Below the pieces are notes generated by a model. It made no database searches and had not been told where the DNA came from. It saw only the letters and a list, made by a program, of their open reading frames with translations. 54,612 nucleotides of DNA from Bacteriovoracaceae bacterium (lineage in GTDB: Bacteria > Bdellovibrionota > Bacteriovoracia > Bacteriovoracales > Bacteriovoracaceae): positions 1 through 54,612 of the forward strand of contig JAIPEG010000014.1 of NCBI GenBank assembly GCA_021737405.1, read 5' to 3'. This document shows, piece after piece, positions 37,229 through 46,412 of the stretch (position 1 is its first letter; every line of letters begins with the position of its first letter). The translations under genes were made by a program, and so were the position numbers.

Positions 37229-37257
37229 AAATTTTGCCTCATCCAATGAAAAAAACT

Positions 37258-38154
37258 TTAATACCTCTTAAGCTGCAGCACAGTACTTCCAATCAGGAGA
37301 AATAATCCACCAAGTAATTGAAGAGGTGCCAGCGTTGCATCTAAGAATATCCAATTTACGCCAATGGCGCAAAAAGGAAAAAACATTTCAGCCAATGCGC
37401 ATAGTCTAGCAGGAATTCTCTTTAGTCCCTGATAGTATAGGCCCATACCAAGAAAGCCCGAGATCAAAACCATAAAGAAGATTTTTGACCATACTGCCCC
37501 TTGTCTAATAAAGGGATTATCCTCACCTGCTAACGCGGGTATTAGAAAGAGAAGTCCCGCAAAGAAGCGCCCGGCCATCACCTGAGTTTCTTTATAGCCC
37601 TTATTCACTAACTCTTTTCCAAAAACAGTACTCGCTCCCCAACCAAAGACGGCGGTTAAAGCAAGTCCGTACCCTAAGAGGGCCGTACCGTCATAGAGCT
37701 TTTGGCCTTTTAAAATAAGTTGAATGCCTCGACTGAGGTCGTTATAGCTAATGAGAATGCCACCGATCAGACAAAGAAGCGCCCAGCCTAAGAATTCCCT
37801 TTTAATAGGTTCTCCTAAAATCTTGTAGGCCAAAACAATGGCAATCAAGGGTTGAAATTTCTGAAGAAGAATCACCAGTGAAGGGTTTAAAAGAGAAAAG
37901 GCCTTGGTAAACGCAAGAGTGGCAAGGGCCGAACCAAGGCCTCCAATAATAGCAAAGTGGATCAAGTCCTTCTTTGATATTTCTTTTATGGATCGCGCCA
38001 TCGTGTAGAGCACAGGTGACAGACCAAGGCTCAAAATTAAGTGTTCGGCAAAAACGAGCTTAGTGGCACTAAGACCGCCAAAGATCAGTGGGTAACGAAT
38101 AAGAGTATCGAGCGCCCACAAAAGTGAGGCCAGAAAAATAAAAAAGACACCCAT
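37258..38154 (-). CDS. EamA/DMT-family membrane transporter
   Basis: 298 residues with ten predicted membrane helices in two EamA repeats. The start ATG overlaps the trmFO stop by one base (TAATG). This family moves metabolites such as amino acids, nucleotide sugars or drugs. The sugar-nucleotide neighbours allow, but do not show, a role in sugar transport. Family identification is firm, substrate is not. Confidence 0.87.
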   Translation of the reverse strand: MGVFFIFLASLLWALDTLIRYPLIFGGLSATKLVFAEHLILSLGLSPVLYTMARSIKEISKKDLIHFAIIGGLGSALATLAFTKAFSLLNPSLVILLQKFQPLIAIVLAYKILGEPIKREFLGWALLCLIGGILISYNDLSRGIQLILKGQKLYDGTALLGYGLALTAVFGWGASTVFGKELVNKGYKETQVMAGRFFAGLLFLIPALAGEDNPFIRQGAVWSKIFFMVLISGFLGMGLYYQGLKRIPARLCALAEMFFPFCAIGVNWIFLDATLAPLQLLGGLFLLIGSTVLQLKRY

Positions 38155-39587
38155 TAGAGTGGTTGCTCCTGAACACCCTGATAATCAGGAATGACTCTTG
38201 GTAGGATTTCTTCAAAAACTTCGCGTGCTTTCTCACTAGCGAGTTTTTTCTTAATGCGTTTGCGATTTTTTCGATCTCTTCTTTGCTCTTTTGTCAGTGT
38301 AACTGCTGGCAAGAGTCCAAAGTTAATATTAGAGGGAGAGGGTTTTTCGCTGGTCATAACATAATTGACGAGTGCACCAATGCCAGTCTCTTTTGGCCAT
38401 AGGAGGGCCTCATGACCATGAATTCTTCTAAGCACTTGAGAAGCAACATAAAGACCAATCGAGGCCGACTCTGTGTAGCCTTCAACACCCGTGATTTGTC
38501 CTGCAAAGTAGAGGGAGGTGAATTCTTTTGAGGAGAAATCCCAGTTAAGGACTTTTCGAGAGTTTAAAAAAGTATTGCGGTGTACACTTCCTAAGTGGAG
38601 AAAACTTGCTTTTTCAAAACCAGGAATGGTGCGAAAGACTCTTACCTGCTCTGGGTACTTGAGACGCGTTTGAAAGCCAACCAGATTAAAAGCACTCCCC
38701 TCTAAATTCTCTTTTCTCAACTGAACACAGGCATGGGGAATTTCGCCATTTGGAAGTTCTAGACCAATGGGCTTCATACAAGAGAAGCGGGCCGTCTCAG
38801 GTCCTCTTTCGGCCATGATATCAACGGGTAGGCAGGATTCAAAAAACTTATAATCCTCAAAGTTTTGCGCGGGTACTTTTTCTGCTGTTACCAACGCCTC
38901 AATAAAAGTGTCATACTGCTCTTTGTTCATGGGAGCATTGAGATAGTCGGCTTCAATTCCTTCTTCTTCAGGAACGGGCTTGTGTCTGTCCTTATAATAG
39001 AGCTTTGTATAATCAAGCGAGTCCGCATCGACCACGGGAGCGATCGCATCGTAAAAGTAAAAGTCTTCTTTTGCGATATTCTCAGTCAACCACTTCTCTA
39101 AAGGAGAAGTTGTTAAAGGGCCCGTTGCAATAATCGTAAATTGACAACCGTGTTTTTCCCCTAAGGCAAGTGGATTTGAAACCTCTTCATAAATGGTTTC
39201 AATAAGTGGGTTTGCTTCAATAATTTGTGTAATCTTTTCTGAAAATTCAACACGATCAACGGCAAGAGCATCTCCTGCCGGAACTGCTGTCGCCTCACCC
39301 ACCTCAAGAACAAGAGAGCCAAGACCACGCATTTCATGTTTGAGAAGACCATGCCCACTATTGGGATCCTTACTCTTTAGGGAATTGGTACAAACAAGCT
39401 CGGCCATTGTGGTGAGCTTTTGAGATGGATTGGGGTTTGTTTTTTTGCTCTCTGCCAAAGCGACTCTGACACCGTGGCGAGCAAGGAAGAGCGCTGCTTC
39501 AGTACCCGCAAGGCCCGCACCGACAACTAGAACTTTAGGAGAATCTCCCCCGTTTGAATGGGACTCATGCGTAGCGTTTTGCTCCAT
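38154..39587 (-). CDS. trmFO: TrmFO, methylenetetrahydrofolate-dependent tRNA (uracil-54-C5)-methyltransferase
   Basis: 477 residues. The FAD-binding loop GAGLAGTEAALFLARHG is at about 22-39, followed by the family motifs ELVCTNSLKS, LKHEMRGLGSL and the C-terminal YFAGQITGVEGYTESASIGLY. TrmFO makes 5-methyluridine at position 54 of tRNA using methylenetetrahydrofolate and FADH2. Usual length is about 440-480 residues. It is the first gene of a minus-strand unit followed by the DMT transporter and sugar genes. The N-terminal 15 residues before the FAD loop are extra and of uncertain value. Confidence 0.95.
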   Translation of the reverse strand: MEQNATHESHSNGGDSPKVLVVGAGLAGTEAALFLARHGVRVALAESKKTNPNPSQKLTTMAELVCTNSLKSKDPNSGHGLLKHEMRGLGSLVLEVGEATAVPAGDALAVDRVEFSEKITQIIEANPLIETIYEEVSNPLALGEKHGCQFTIIATGPLTTSPLEKWLTENIAKEDFYFYDAIAPVVDADSLDYTKLYYKDRHKPVPEEEGIEADYLNAPMNKEQYDTFIEALVTAEKVPAQNFEDYKFFESCLPVDIMAERGPETARFSCMKPIGLELPNGEIPHACVQLRKENLEGSAFNLVGFQTRLKYPEQVRVFRTIPGFEKASFLHLGSVHRNTFLNSRKVLNWDFSSKEFTSLYFAGQITGVEGYTESASIGLYVASQVLRRIHGHEALLWPKETGIGALVNYVMTSEKPSPSNINFGLLPAVTLTKEQRRDRKNRKRIKKKLASEKAREVFEEILPRVIPDYQGVQEQPL

Positions 39588-39654
39588 CTTGATATATTCT
39601 CCTAGCGAATCTTTTTGACTGTGATTAGGGATATTTACCCCTACAGGATCTTAT

Positions 39655-41406
39655 ATGCAAATAGTCTTAAACCAAACTGGGCACATTATAGGTGATTTTG
39701 AGCAAATATTTCAGGATCTCAAAATGACCATGACGGCTCCTTCAAAAGGAGGCCCCGTTCTAAATCTCTTTCCAGAGCTTTTCTTAACTGGCTACCCTCT
39801 CCAGGACTTGGTTTTACAAAAAGAGTTTATTGAGCGCTATCTTGAGCAAATCGACACCTTTAACCAGTGGCTCAAGGGTTTACCTAAAGATTCATCGAGT
39901 AATCTCTGTCTGGTCGGTGGTATCAAGTATCATTTTGATAAGGATGATTTACCTCTTTATATTAAAAACGTTATTTTTGAATGCCGACCTGGAACTGGTT
40001 TAGTTGCTCTATACACTAAGTGTTTACTCCCAAATTACGATATATTTGATGAAGAAAAGTATTTTCGCGCTGGAGACGACGCGAAAATCATTGAATTTGC
40101 CGGTAAGCGCTTTGGTCTTCTCATCTGTGAGGATATGTGGTTTAGCTCCACTCACGACGTTGATCCCGTTAAATTACTCTTTGATAAAGCGGCTTCTGAA
40201 GAACCACTTGATGGCATTCTCAATTTATCGGCTTCTCCTTACTTTATTGATAAACAATCAAAGAGAGAGACCAGAGCAAAAGAGATCGCCAAACTTTTTC
40301 AGGCTCCGTTTTTCTATGTCAATAGAGTTGGTGGTGAGGATGAGATTCTCTTTGATGGTCAAAGCTTTGCAACAGATGGTGAAAAGGTAAAGCGGGCAAA
40401 GATTTTTCAAGAAGATGCCCTAGGGCTAGAACTTATGCCTTATGCAGGCGGTGCCAAAACAACCTATAAGAACTCTCACATTGAAAATAGCTGGGAGTCT
40501 CTCTTTCAAGCTGATTTAATTCAAAATGGAACAGATGATCTGCCAAAGCTTAGGCCTTGGACAGATGAAACTTGTGAGGAGGTCATTAAAGCACTCTCTT
40601 TTGGCCTTCAGGAATACACCTCAAAGTGTGGTTTTAAGTCATTTTTAGTGGCCCTCTCTGGCGGAATTGACTCAGGACTTGTCTTAACACTAGCTAAAAT
40701 GGCCTTACAGCCTCATCAAACTCTTGAAGCCGTTTATATGCCAAGTAAGTTTTCTTCGCCTCTTTCAACGGAATTAGCGGAGGGTCTTTGCCAGAATCTT
40801 GATATTCCCCTCACCCACTTTCCCATTAAGTTTCTTCACTCGGCAGTGGGTCAGGAGTTTACCAAGAACTACCGTATGCCCTTACAAGGCTTGGCCGACG
40901 AGAATATTCAAAGCCGTTTGAGAGGAACTCTTCTCTATGCTCGTAGTAATCAAACGGGAAGCATGGTCATCAATACCTCAAATAAATCGGAAATAGCCGT
41001 CGGCTACTCAACTCTCTATGGTGATAGCGTCGGGGCCGTGAGCTTACTAGGTGATATTTATAAGAGCCAAGTATATGATCTATGTCATTATCTTCATAAG
41101 ACTCGAGGTGATTTACCAATAGGCTATATTGAAAGACCACCAAGTGCAGAGCTCAGAGAAAATCAAGAAGATTCTCAAAGCCTTCCTCCTTATGATCGTC
41201 TTGATGCCATTCTTGAAGGTTTTCTCTCTTATCGCCTAAGTCAGAAAAAACTTCATGAATTAGGCTTTAACAAAGAAGAAGTAAAAAAAGTTTATGACCT
41301 TTATACAAAAAGCGAGTATAAGAGGAAGCAATTCTGCCCCATCATAAAAGTGAAGGCGAAGAGCTTTGGTTTTGGTTATAGAGTGCCAATTACTAAGAAA
41401 AGCTAA
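39655..41406 (+). CDS. nadE: Glutamine-dependent NAD+ synthetase
   Basis: 583 residues: an N-terminal nitrilase-type glutaminase with the full triad Glu41 (FPELFLTGYP), Lys122 (YTKCLLPNYD) and Cys158 (LLICEDMW), and a C-terminal synthetase with the PP-loop SGGIDSG (335-341) and TSNKSEIAVGYSTLYGD. It makes NAD+ from deamido-NAD+ with glutamine as ammonia source. The length matches two-domain NadE of many bacteria. It is divergent from trmFO with a 67-base gap. Confidence 0.96.
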   Translation: MQIVLNQTGHIIGDFEQIFQDLKMTMTAPSKGGPVLNLFPELFLTGYPLQDLVLQKEFIERYLEQIDTFNQWLKGLPKDSSSNLCLVGGIKYHFDKDDLPLYIKNVIFECRPGTGLVALYTKCLLPNYDIFDEEKYFRAGDDAKIIEFAGKRFGLLICEDMWFSSTHDVDPVKLLFDKAASEEPLDGILNLSASPYFIDKQSKRETRAKEIAKLFQAPFFYVNRVGGEDEILFDGQSFATDGEKVKRAKIFQEDALGLELMPYAGGAKTTYKNSHIENSWESLFQADLIQNGTDDLPKLRPWTDETCEEVIKALSFGLQEYTSKCGFKSFLVALSGGIDSGLVLTLAKMALQPHQTLEAVYMPSKFSSPLSTELAEGLCQNLDIPLTHFPIKFLHSAVGQEFTKNYRMPLQGLADENIQSRLRGTLLYARSNQTGSMVINTSNKSEIAVGYSTLYGDSVGAVSLLGDIYKSQVYDLCHYLHKTRGDLPIGYIERPPSAELRENQEDSQSLPPYDRLDAILEGFLSYRLSQKKLHELGFNKEEVKKVYDLYTKSEYKRKQFCPIIKVKAKSFGFGYRVPITKKS

Positions 41407-41444
41407 TATTTTATTTATCATTATTAAAAGCAAAGGAATTTTCA

Positions 41445-41903
41445 ATGACCCAAAAAAGTGTAGAAGCCGTTCTTAAACAATGGAACCTAATGAAAAAAGA
41501 AGTCGAAGATCTCAGTAAGATGGGCCAAAAGTCTGTTAAGGATATCCAAAGTAAAGTCGACACTTTCGTAAAATCAGCTGAAAAAGACCTTAAAAATGTT
41601 GTTGATAAAGATATTCCAAAACTCGTTAAAAAGTTTAAAAGCGAAAAGAAAGGTCTCGAAAAACTAGTTGAAAAGACAGTTAATGATGAGATTAAAAAAG
41701 CGAAAGTCTTTCTTCAAGGTCATAAGAAGGAACTTAATAAGATTCAAAAGCTTGTAGAGTCTTACCTTCCAAAAAAGGCCACAAAGAAAAAAGCGACTAA
41801 AAAGAAAGTTGCTAAAAAAGTGACAAAGAAAGCTGCTGCAAAGAAAGCTCCTGTTAAGAAAATTGGGAAAACGACCAAGAAGAAAGCTGCTAAAAAGAAG
41901 TAA
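41445..41903 (+). CDS. Lysine/alanine-rich histone-H1-like protein
   Basis: 152 residues. Residues about 1-105 are a charged helical, partly coiled-coil region without cysteine; residues about 106-152 are almost only Lys, Ala, Thr and Val (KKATKKKATKKKV, KKAAAKKAPVKK). Such tails occur in bacterial H1-like proteins (e.g. of Chlamydia and in Bordetella BpH1) and compact DNA. The ATG is preceded by AAAGGAA. It could condense the nucleoid in the attack phase of a predator; this is inference. Confidence 0.7.
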   Translation: MTQKSVEAVLKQWNLMKKEVEDLSKMGQKSVKDIQSKVDTFVKSAEKDLKNVVDKDIPKLVKKFKSEKKGLEKLVEKTVNDEIKKAKVFLQGHKKELNKIQKLVESYLPKKATKKKATKKKVAKKVTKKAAAKKAPVKKIGKTTKKKAAKKK

Positions 41904-41921
41904 TCTAAATAATTGGGCACT

Positions 41922-41950
41922 GGGCCTTCTTTTTCACTGAAAGAAGGTCC
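41922..41950 (+). terminator. Long hairpin after the histone-like gene, terminator candidate
   Basis: An 11-pair stem with one G-U (41922-41932 with 41940-41950) and a seven-base loop lies 20 bases after the stop. The T run after it is short, so termination efficiency is uncertain. Confidence 0.5.
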
Positions 41951-42061
41951 TCTTAAGCCCATGAGTCAAAAGTTATATAATATTGATCACTTAGCCATTT
42001 ATCCTCTTTTTTACCCGACAAAAACATTTCCGATCTGTGTGCAGTTAGTTAGCATAAATAG

Positions 42062-44266
42062 GTGAAAAAACTAGAAAGACGCCTAGGCCTTGGAGCCGTC
42101 GTCTCAATTTCAGTTTCTGCAATGCTTGGAAGTGGGATCTTTGTTCTTCCAGGTATTGCTGCGACCACTACAGGACCATCCGTTTGGCTGGCCTATATTT
42201 TGGCCTCCCTTTCCGTTCTTCCTGCGGCCCTTTCAAAGTCAGAACTAGCGACAGCGATGCCCACTTCAGGTGGAACTTACGTTTATCTTGAGAGGACCTT
42301 TGGTCCTATTGTGGGAACAATTTCGGGTCTGGGTCTTTGGTTGTCACTACTTCTGAAAGCAACTTTTGCTCTGATGGGATTTGGTGCCTATCTCAAAGTT
42401 CTTGCCCCTCAGGTGGAGCTTGTACCAACAAGTCTAAGTATTTTGGCCTTTATTTGTATTCTTAATATTCTTGGAGTTGGTAAAGTCTCTGGCATTCTAA
42501 TGGCCGTCGTTGGACTTTGTATCGCTCTCTTAACGGGTATCTCAGTTGGTGCGGTTTTTAGTTTTGATGCTAGCTTACTCGATCCACTTTTTCCGGGTGG
42601 AATATCTGGCCTTGCTTCTGCGACCGCTCTCGTTTTTGTCTCCTATGCTGGAGTTACCAAAGTGGCTGCTATTGCAGAGGAGATCAAAGAGCCTGAAAGA
42701 AACTTGCCTCGTGGCATTATGATTTCTCTCCTCATTGTTACACTCGTTTATTCCGGGGTTACTTTCCTACTCTTTGGTAACCTCCCAATTGGTCAGATTA
42801 GCAATAACCTGCGCCCTATTTATACTTTGGCCCTTCACATTTCAGGTCCCTTTTTAGGTTCTGTCACTGCAGTCATCGCGGTCCTTACCATGAGTTCCAT
42901 GGCCAATTCAGGCATATTGGCCGCTAGCCGCTTTCCCTTTGCCATGGCCCGAGACAAATTGCTTCCTTCTCCCCTTGGGCGTCTTAATCGGAAATACTTA
43001 ACACCAGTTTGGAGTATTATTATTTCAGGACTTGTGATGTCCTTTGTTCTCCTCAATATGGATGTGACAAAAATCGCAAAATTCGCGTCAGCTTTTATGA
43101 TTCTTATTTACATGGCAGAAAATATCTCTGTCATCGTCTTAAGAGAAGCGCGTGTGCAGTGGTACAAGCCGGAATATAAGTCACCTTTTTATCCTTATGT
43201 TCAAATCATAGGGATCATCCTCAACATTATTCTTCTCTCATATATGGGACCAAGACTAGTGGCCTCGGCCATCTTATCCATATCGATTCCGGGCCTTGTT
43301 ATTTTTATTCTCTACTCGAGAAAGAATACTACCAGAAAAGGTGTCATCGGCATCCGCGGTAAACGCCAAGACCTCGTGGAAGAAGTCGTCGAGGTCCTTC
43401 CTCGCACGCGCCTTGAAGATATGGACCTTTCAGTTGATGCGAACGTGGTCGTGACTCTTTTTGGAAGAGAGCGCTCTCCTGAAATGCTCATTGAGATGGG
43501 TGTCGCCCTGGCAGAACATGGAAACTGTGAAGTGGCCCACATCACTGAAGTTCCAGAGCAAACAGACCTTGATGACCTTATGGATGAACCCGCAGAACTT
43601 CGATCCTTAAGAAGACGGGTCGTTGCCATGGCCGTAGAGAAAAAAGAGCCCATAACGTTTGATCCTGTTGTTTCCCACGACTTGGCGAGAACAGTTTTTC
43701 ATATCAGCCAAAGACTTCATTGCCAGTGGCTGCTCATCGAATGGCGGGGAAAAACGGCAGGAGCCTTCACTATTCACAACCCAATGGGCTGGCTAAAAGG
43801 TCATCTTAGATGCAACCTTGGTATCTTTAGAGATGCAGGTGTTCGCTACATAAGAAAAATAATCTGTTATGTACGTGGAAATGACACTGACAGTATCGTC
43901 ATCTCAACTGCTGATCACTTAGCTGAAGTCAATAGGGCCGACATAACCTTGCTCTCCCTTTTGCCTGAAGACTCAACAGAGGAAGTTCTTCAACGAACAG
44001 AGAGGGACCTCAAAGAACTCGCAAAAACGTGTATTAGTCGGACAAATGTGCTTCTTCTTCAAAGTAATAATGCCATTGATACGGTTATCGCACAAACTGT
44101 CGAATTTGATCTCTTTATATTTGGAGGCACTCAACACACTTTTGTTTCCAACCTCTTTGGGTCAGAAGATGACCGCCTACTTGCGAAAGCGGCTTGCTCT
44201 GTGATTTCTGTTCAAAGCGCACCGTCTCACTTGGATGAGGACAAAATCAAGGACTACTTTGTTTAA
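42062..44266 (+). CDS. APC-family amino-acid permease fused to Usp-like domains
   Basis: 734 residues. The N-terminal 430 residues have about twelve membrane helices with APC motifs (SAMLGSGIFVLPG, TSGGTYVYLERTFGP, SYAGVTKVAAIAEEIKEPERNLPRG). The C-terminal 300 residues are soluble and resemble two universal-stress-protein-like halves, separated near residue 595 (ANVVVTLFGRERSPEMLIEMG and IRKIICYVRGNDTDS). Permease plus Usp fusions occur in many bacteria and probably sense nucleotide or pH. The start is GTG; no ribosome site is visible, which may mean a leaderless mRNA or an unrecognised start. Confidence 0.85.
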   Translation: MKKLERRLGLGAVVSISVSAMLGSGIFVLPGIAATTTGPSVWLAYILASLSVLPAALSKSELATAMPTSGGTYVYLERTFGPIVGTISGLGLWLSLLLKATFALMGFGAYLKVLAPQVELVPTSLSILAFICILNILGVGKVSGILMAVVGLCIALLTGISVGAVFSFDASLLDPLFPGGISGLASATALVFVSYAGVTKVAAIAEEIKEPERNLPRGIMISLLIVTLVYSGVTFLLFGNLPIGQISNNLRPIYTLALHISGPFLGSVTAVIAVLTMSSMANSGILAASRFPFAMARDKLLPSPLGRLNRKYLTPVWSIIISGLVMSFVLLNMDVTKIAKFASAFMILIYMAENISVIVLREARVQWYKPEYKSPFYPYVQIIGIILNIILLSYMGPRLVASAILSISIPGLVIFILYSRKNTTRKGVIGIRGKRQDLVEEVVEVLPRTRLEDMDLSVDANVVVTLFGRERSPEMLIEMGVALAEHGNCEVAHITEVPEQTDLDDLMDEPAELRSLRRRVVAMAVEKKEPITFDPVVSHDLARTVFHISQRLHCQWLLIEWRGKTAGAFTIHNPMGWLKGHLRCNLGIFRDAGVRYIRKIICYVRGNDTDSIVISTADHLAEVNRADITLLSLLPEDSTEEVLQRTERDLKELAKTCISRTNVLLLQSNNAIDTVIAQTVEFDLFIFGGTQHTFVSNLFGSEDDRLLAKAACSVISVQSAPSHLDEDKIKDYFV

Positions 44267-44299
44267 ATTTTGTCCTCTCTTAAAGTTAATTCTAAAGAC

Positions 44300-45379
44300 T
44301 TAGTGAGTAAGAACCTCTTCTAAATATGGACGCCACTTACCTTGCCATAGGTTTAAGGCCCCTGAGCGCAATGACTGCGATGACTCATGGACATCGAGAA
44401 GACAATAAGAGAGCGCTAGGTTTGATTCGTGAAGTCCAGCATCCATTGTCGGTATCTGGTTCCATGTCCCTGTATTGAAATAATACTTACCTTCAGGGAA
44501 ACGGCGCCATTCTTGAACATGAGTGTGCCCCATGACGATTGTATGAATATGCCTCTTCTTTCTCAAAACACCCTTCGCTTTCTTTTCATAATTTGGGTAG
44601 ATCGTAATTTGTTTTAGTAGCTTAATTGTTGTCTTAAAATTACGATTTTGCTTTGTGTAGATATCTTTATTTGTTTCCCATAAGTAACTTAAAACAGTTC
44701 TCGTCATTCGTAAGAAAAAGAAAAAATCGTGAAAGAAGGTCCATCTTATATAGGAACTCAGTGGTCTTACTTTATCGATATATGGCCTCTCCTTTCTTAA
44801 GCGAGGAAGGACATTTATACAAAACAAACTTCCCCAAGGAAGATTTAATATGGTTTTTCCGTTTGGTCCTTCTAAAAAATAGCTTTTCTTAGGTACCGTA
44901 TTGATAACTTCGTATTTATGACCATGCTCAATGAAAACGCCATTTTCATCGAGTTCAAAATCCACATTGAGGTCATCTCCCACTAATTCTTGCAATCTCT
45001 TTTTGGCCTTTGGAAAGGCCATCGCAGCATCATGATTACCAATAATATATGTTACTTTTTTATTAGGAGATTTTAAAAAGTCTTTAATGGCATCAAAAAA
45101 AGGTCTATGCCCTTCATAGATTTTATTAATGCCCTTAATCGTTAATTCTTCATCGACGATATGGCTAAAAACACCATCTGTATCAATTTGTATTAAATTT
45201 AGAATATCCCCATTTAAAACCAGATGGACATTTTTTAAATAAAATTGACCAGAAGAGTAATACTCTAGAAATTCAGCAAATTTTTCATCTTCAAAGAAAT
45301 CTTCTAAAATATTTAATTGACCATTTTTAAGAAACTTCCCTTTTCCTAAATGGAGATCAGACAATACTAAGTATATCAC
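44300..45379 (-). CDS. Metallophosphoesterase (calcineurin-like)
   Basis: 359 residues. The binuclear-metal motifs are in order: SDLHLG (Asp8, His10), NGDILN, GNHDAA, EHGHKYE and GHTHVQEW. It is longer than the LpxH-type enzymes (about 240 residues) and has a basic, hydrophobic insert (about 190-245) that could contact a membrane. The substrate cannot be told from sequence; candidates are lipid-linked, nucleotide or cyclic nucleotide phosphates. The start overlaps the stop of the diguanylate cyclase gene by four bases. Confidence 0.87.
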   Translation of the reverse strand: MIYLVLSDLHLGKGKFLKNGQLNILEDFFEDEKFAEFLEYYSSGQFYLKNVHLVLNGDILNLIQIDTDGVFSHIVDEELTIKGINKIYEGHRPFFDAIKDFLKSPNKKVTYIIGNHDAAMAFPKAKKRLQELVGDDLNVDFELDENGVFIEHGHKYEVINTVPKKSYFLEGPNGKTILNLPWGSLFCINVLPRLRKERPYIDKVRPLSSYIRWTFFHDFFFFLRMTRTVLSYLWETNKDIYTKQNRNFKTTIKLLKQITIYPNYEKKAKGVLRKKRHIHTIVMGHTHVQEWRRFPEGKYYFNTGTWNQIPTMDAGLHESNLALSYCLLDVHESSQSLRSGALNLWQGKWRPYLEEVLTH

Positions 45380-46407
45380 TCTGCCTCTTGCTGTTTAGTC
45401 ACAGATTCCAGAATTTCTCTCGTGTAGCAAACACGACCACGGCCAGATTTCTTTGCTTCATACATCATTCTGTCTGCCATAGATAAAATTTCTTCTTGAT
45501 TTTTTGCGTCTTCAGGAAAAGTCGCCACACCAATGGAGACGGTTAGTTTAAAGTTATTGTCTTCCTTGTTTAGAGAAGACAATTTGACATGAAAAGTTTC
45601 TGATTTTACGGCCTCAAGTACACGATCGCCAATAAGTTTTCCTGTTTCTCTATCAACATCAGGAATAAGCATAACGAACTCATCTCCCCCATAACGATAG
45701 ATCAGATCAGATTCCCTTAGAGTAGTTTTTAAAAGTTCCCCAAGACACGTTAGTAACTGTGTCCCCACCAAGTGCCCATGTCCGTCATTTACACTCTTAA
45801 AATGGTCAATATCAATAAAAAGTACGGTAAATACTTCCTTAAATTCTTTATATCTCTCTACTGCTAATTCAATATCTTTAAGTAATTTTCTTTGATTATA
45901 AAGTCCCGTAACATCATCAACATGAATAAGGTCTTCGACTTTCTTTAACTCATCTAATCTATTCCACCCTTTTGAAACATTACATATAAAGAGGTTAAAT
46001 AGCTCCAGAACACTTGTATCAATTTCTCGTTTTAATTCAAAAATACCAAAGAAGTTCTGGGTTGAATTCTCTCCACTTTGAAAAAGATAGTAGTTCTTTT
46101 CTCCACAAGCGATAACCCCTAGTTCCCTAGGATCTTCTAATGCCTTTTTAAAAAGAAGGTCGATATGTTCTACTTTATAAAGGCCGCCATAACTGCGTTT
46201 ATTCCAAGAAATACGGACAGACTCTTCAGCAGATCTGTTACTTATCAATCTTGTGTCTTTAGCGCAACTAAAAATGATAATGGGACCAGTTTCAAAGTTC
46301 TTTTTAATAAACCTTTCAATTTGACCATACGTGACCTTCTTCCCTTGTAAGAAGTTAAAGGTCGCCATTAATTTTGCTAACGCAGCGGTATCCTTATCTT
46401 TTGACAA
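45376..46407 (-). CDS. Diguanylate cyclase (GGDEF) with I-site
   Basis: 343 residues from a TTG start, five bases after the stop of the receiver-like gene. The N-terminal 150 residues are an unrecognised domain. A GGDEF domain follows at about 165-330 with IDIDHFKSVNDGHGHLVG and GGDEF at 240-244, so it should make cyclic-di-GMP. The inhibitory I-site RESD (231-234), five residues before GGDEF, is intact, so feedback inhibition is expected. The N-terminal domain is probably the sensor. Confidence 0.92.
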   Translation of the reverse strand: MSKDKDTAALAKLMATFNFLQGKKVTYGQIERFIKKNFETGPIIIFSCAKDTRLISNRSAEESVRISWNKRSYGGLYKVEHIDLLFKKALEDPRELGVIACGEKNYYLFQSGENSTQNFFGIFELKREIDTSVLELFNLFICNVSKGWNRLDELKKVEDLIHVDDVTGLYNQRKLLKDIELAVERYKEFKEVFTVLFIDIDHFKSVNDGHGHLVGTQLLTCLGELLKTTLRESDLIYRYGGDEFVMLIPDVDRETGKLIGDRVLEAVKSETFHVKLSSLNKEDNNFKLTVSIGVATFPEDAKNQEEILSMADRMMYEAKKSGRGRVCYTREILESVTKQQEAE

Positions 46408-46412
46408 TTTGC

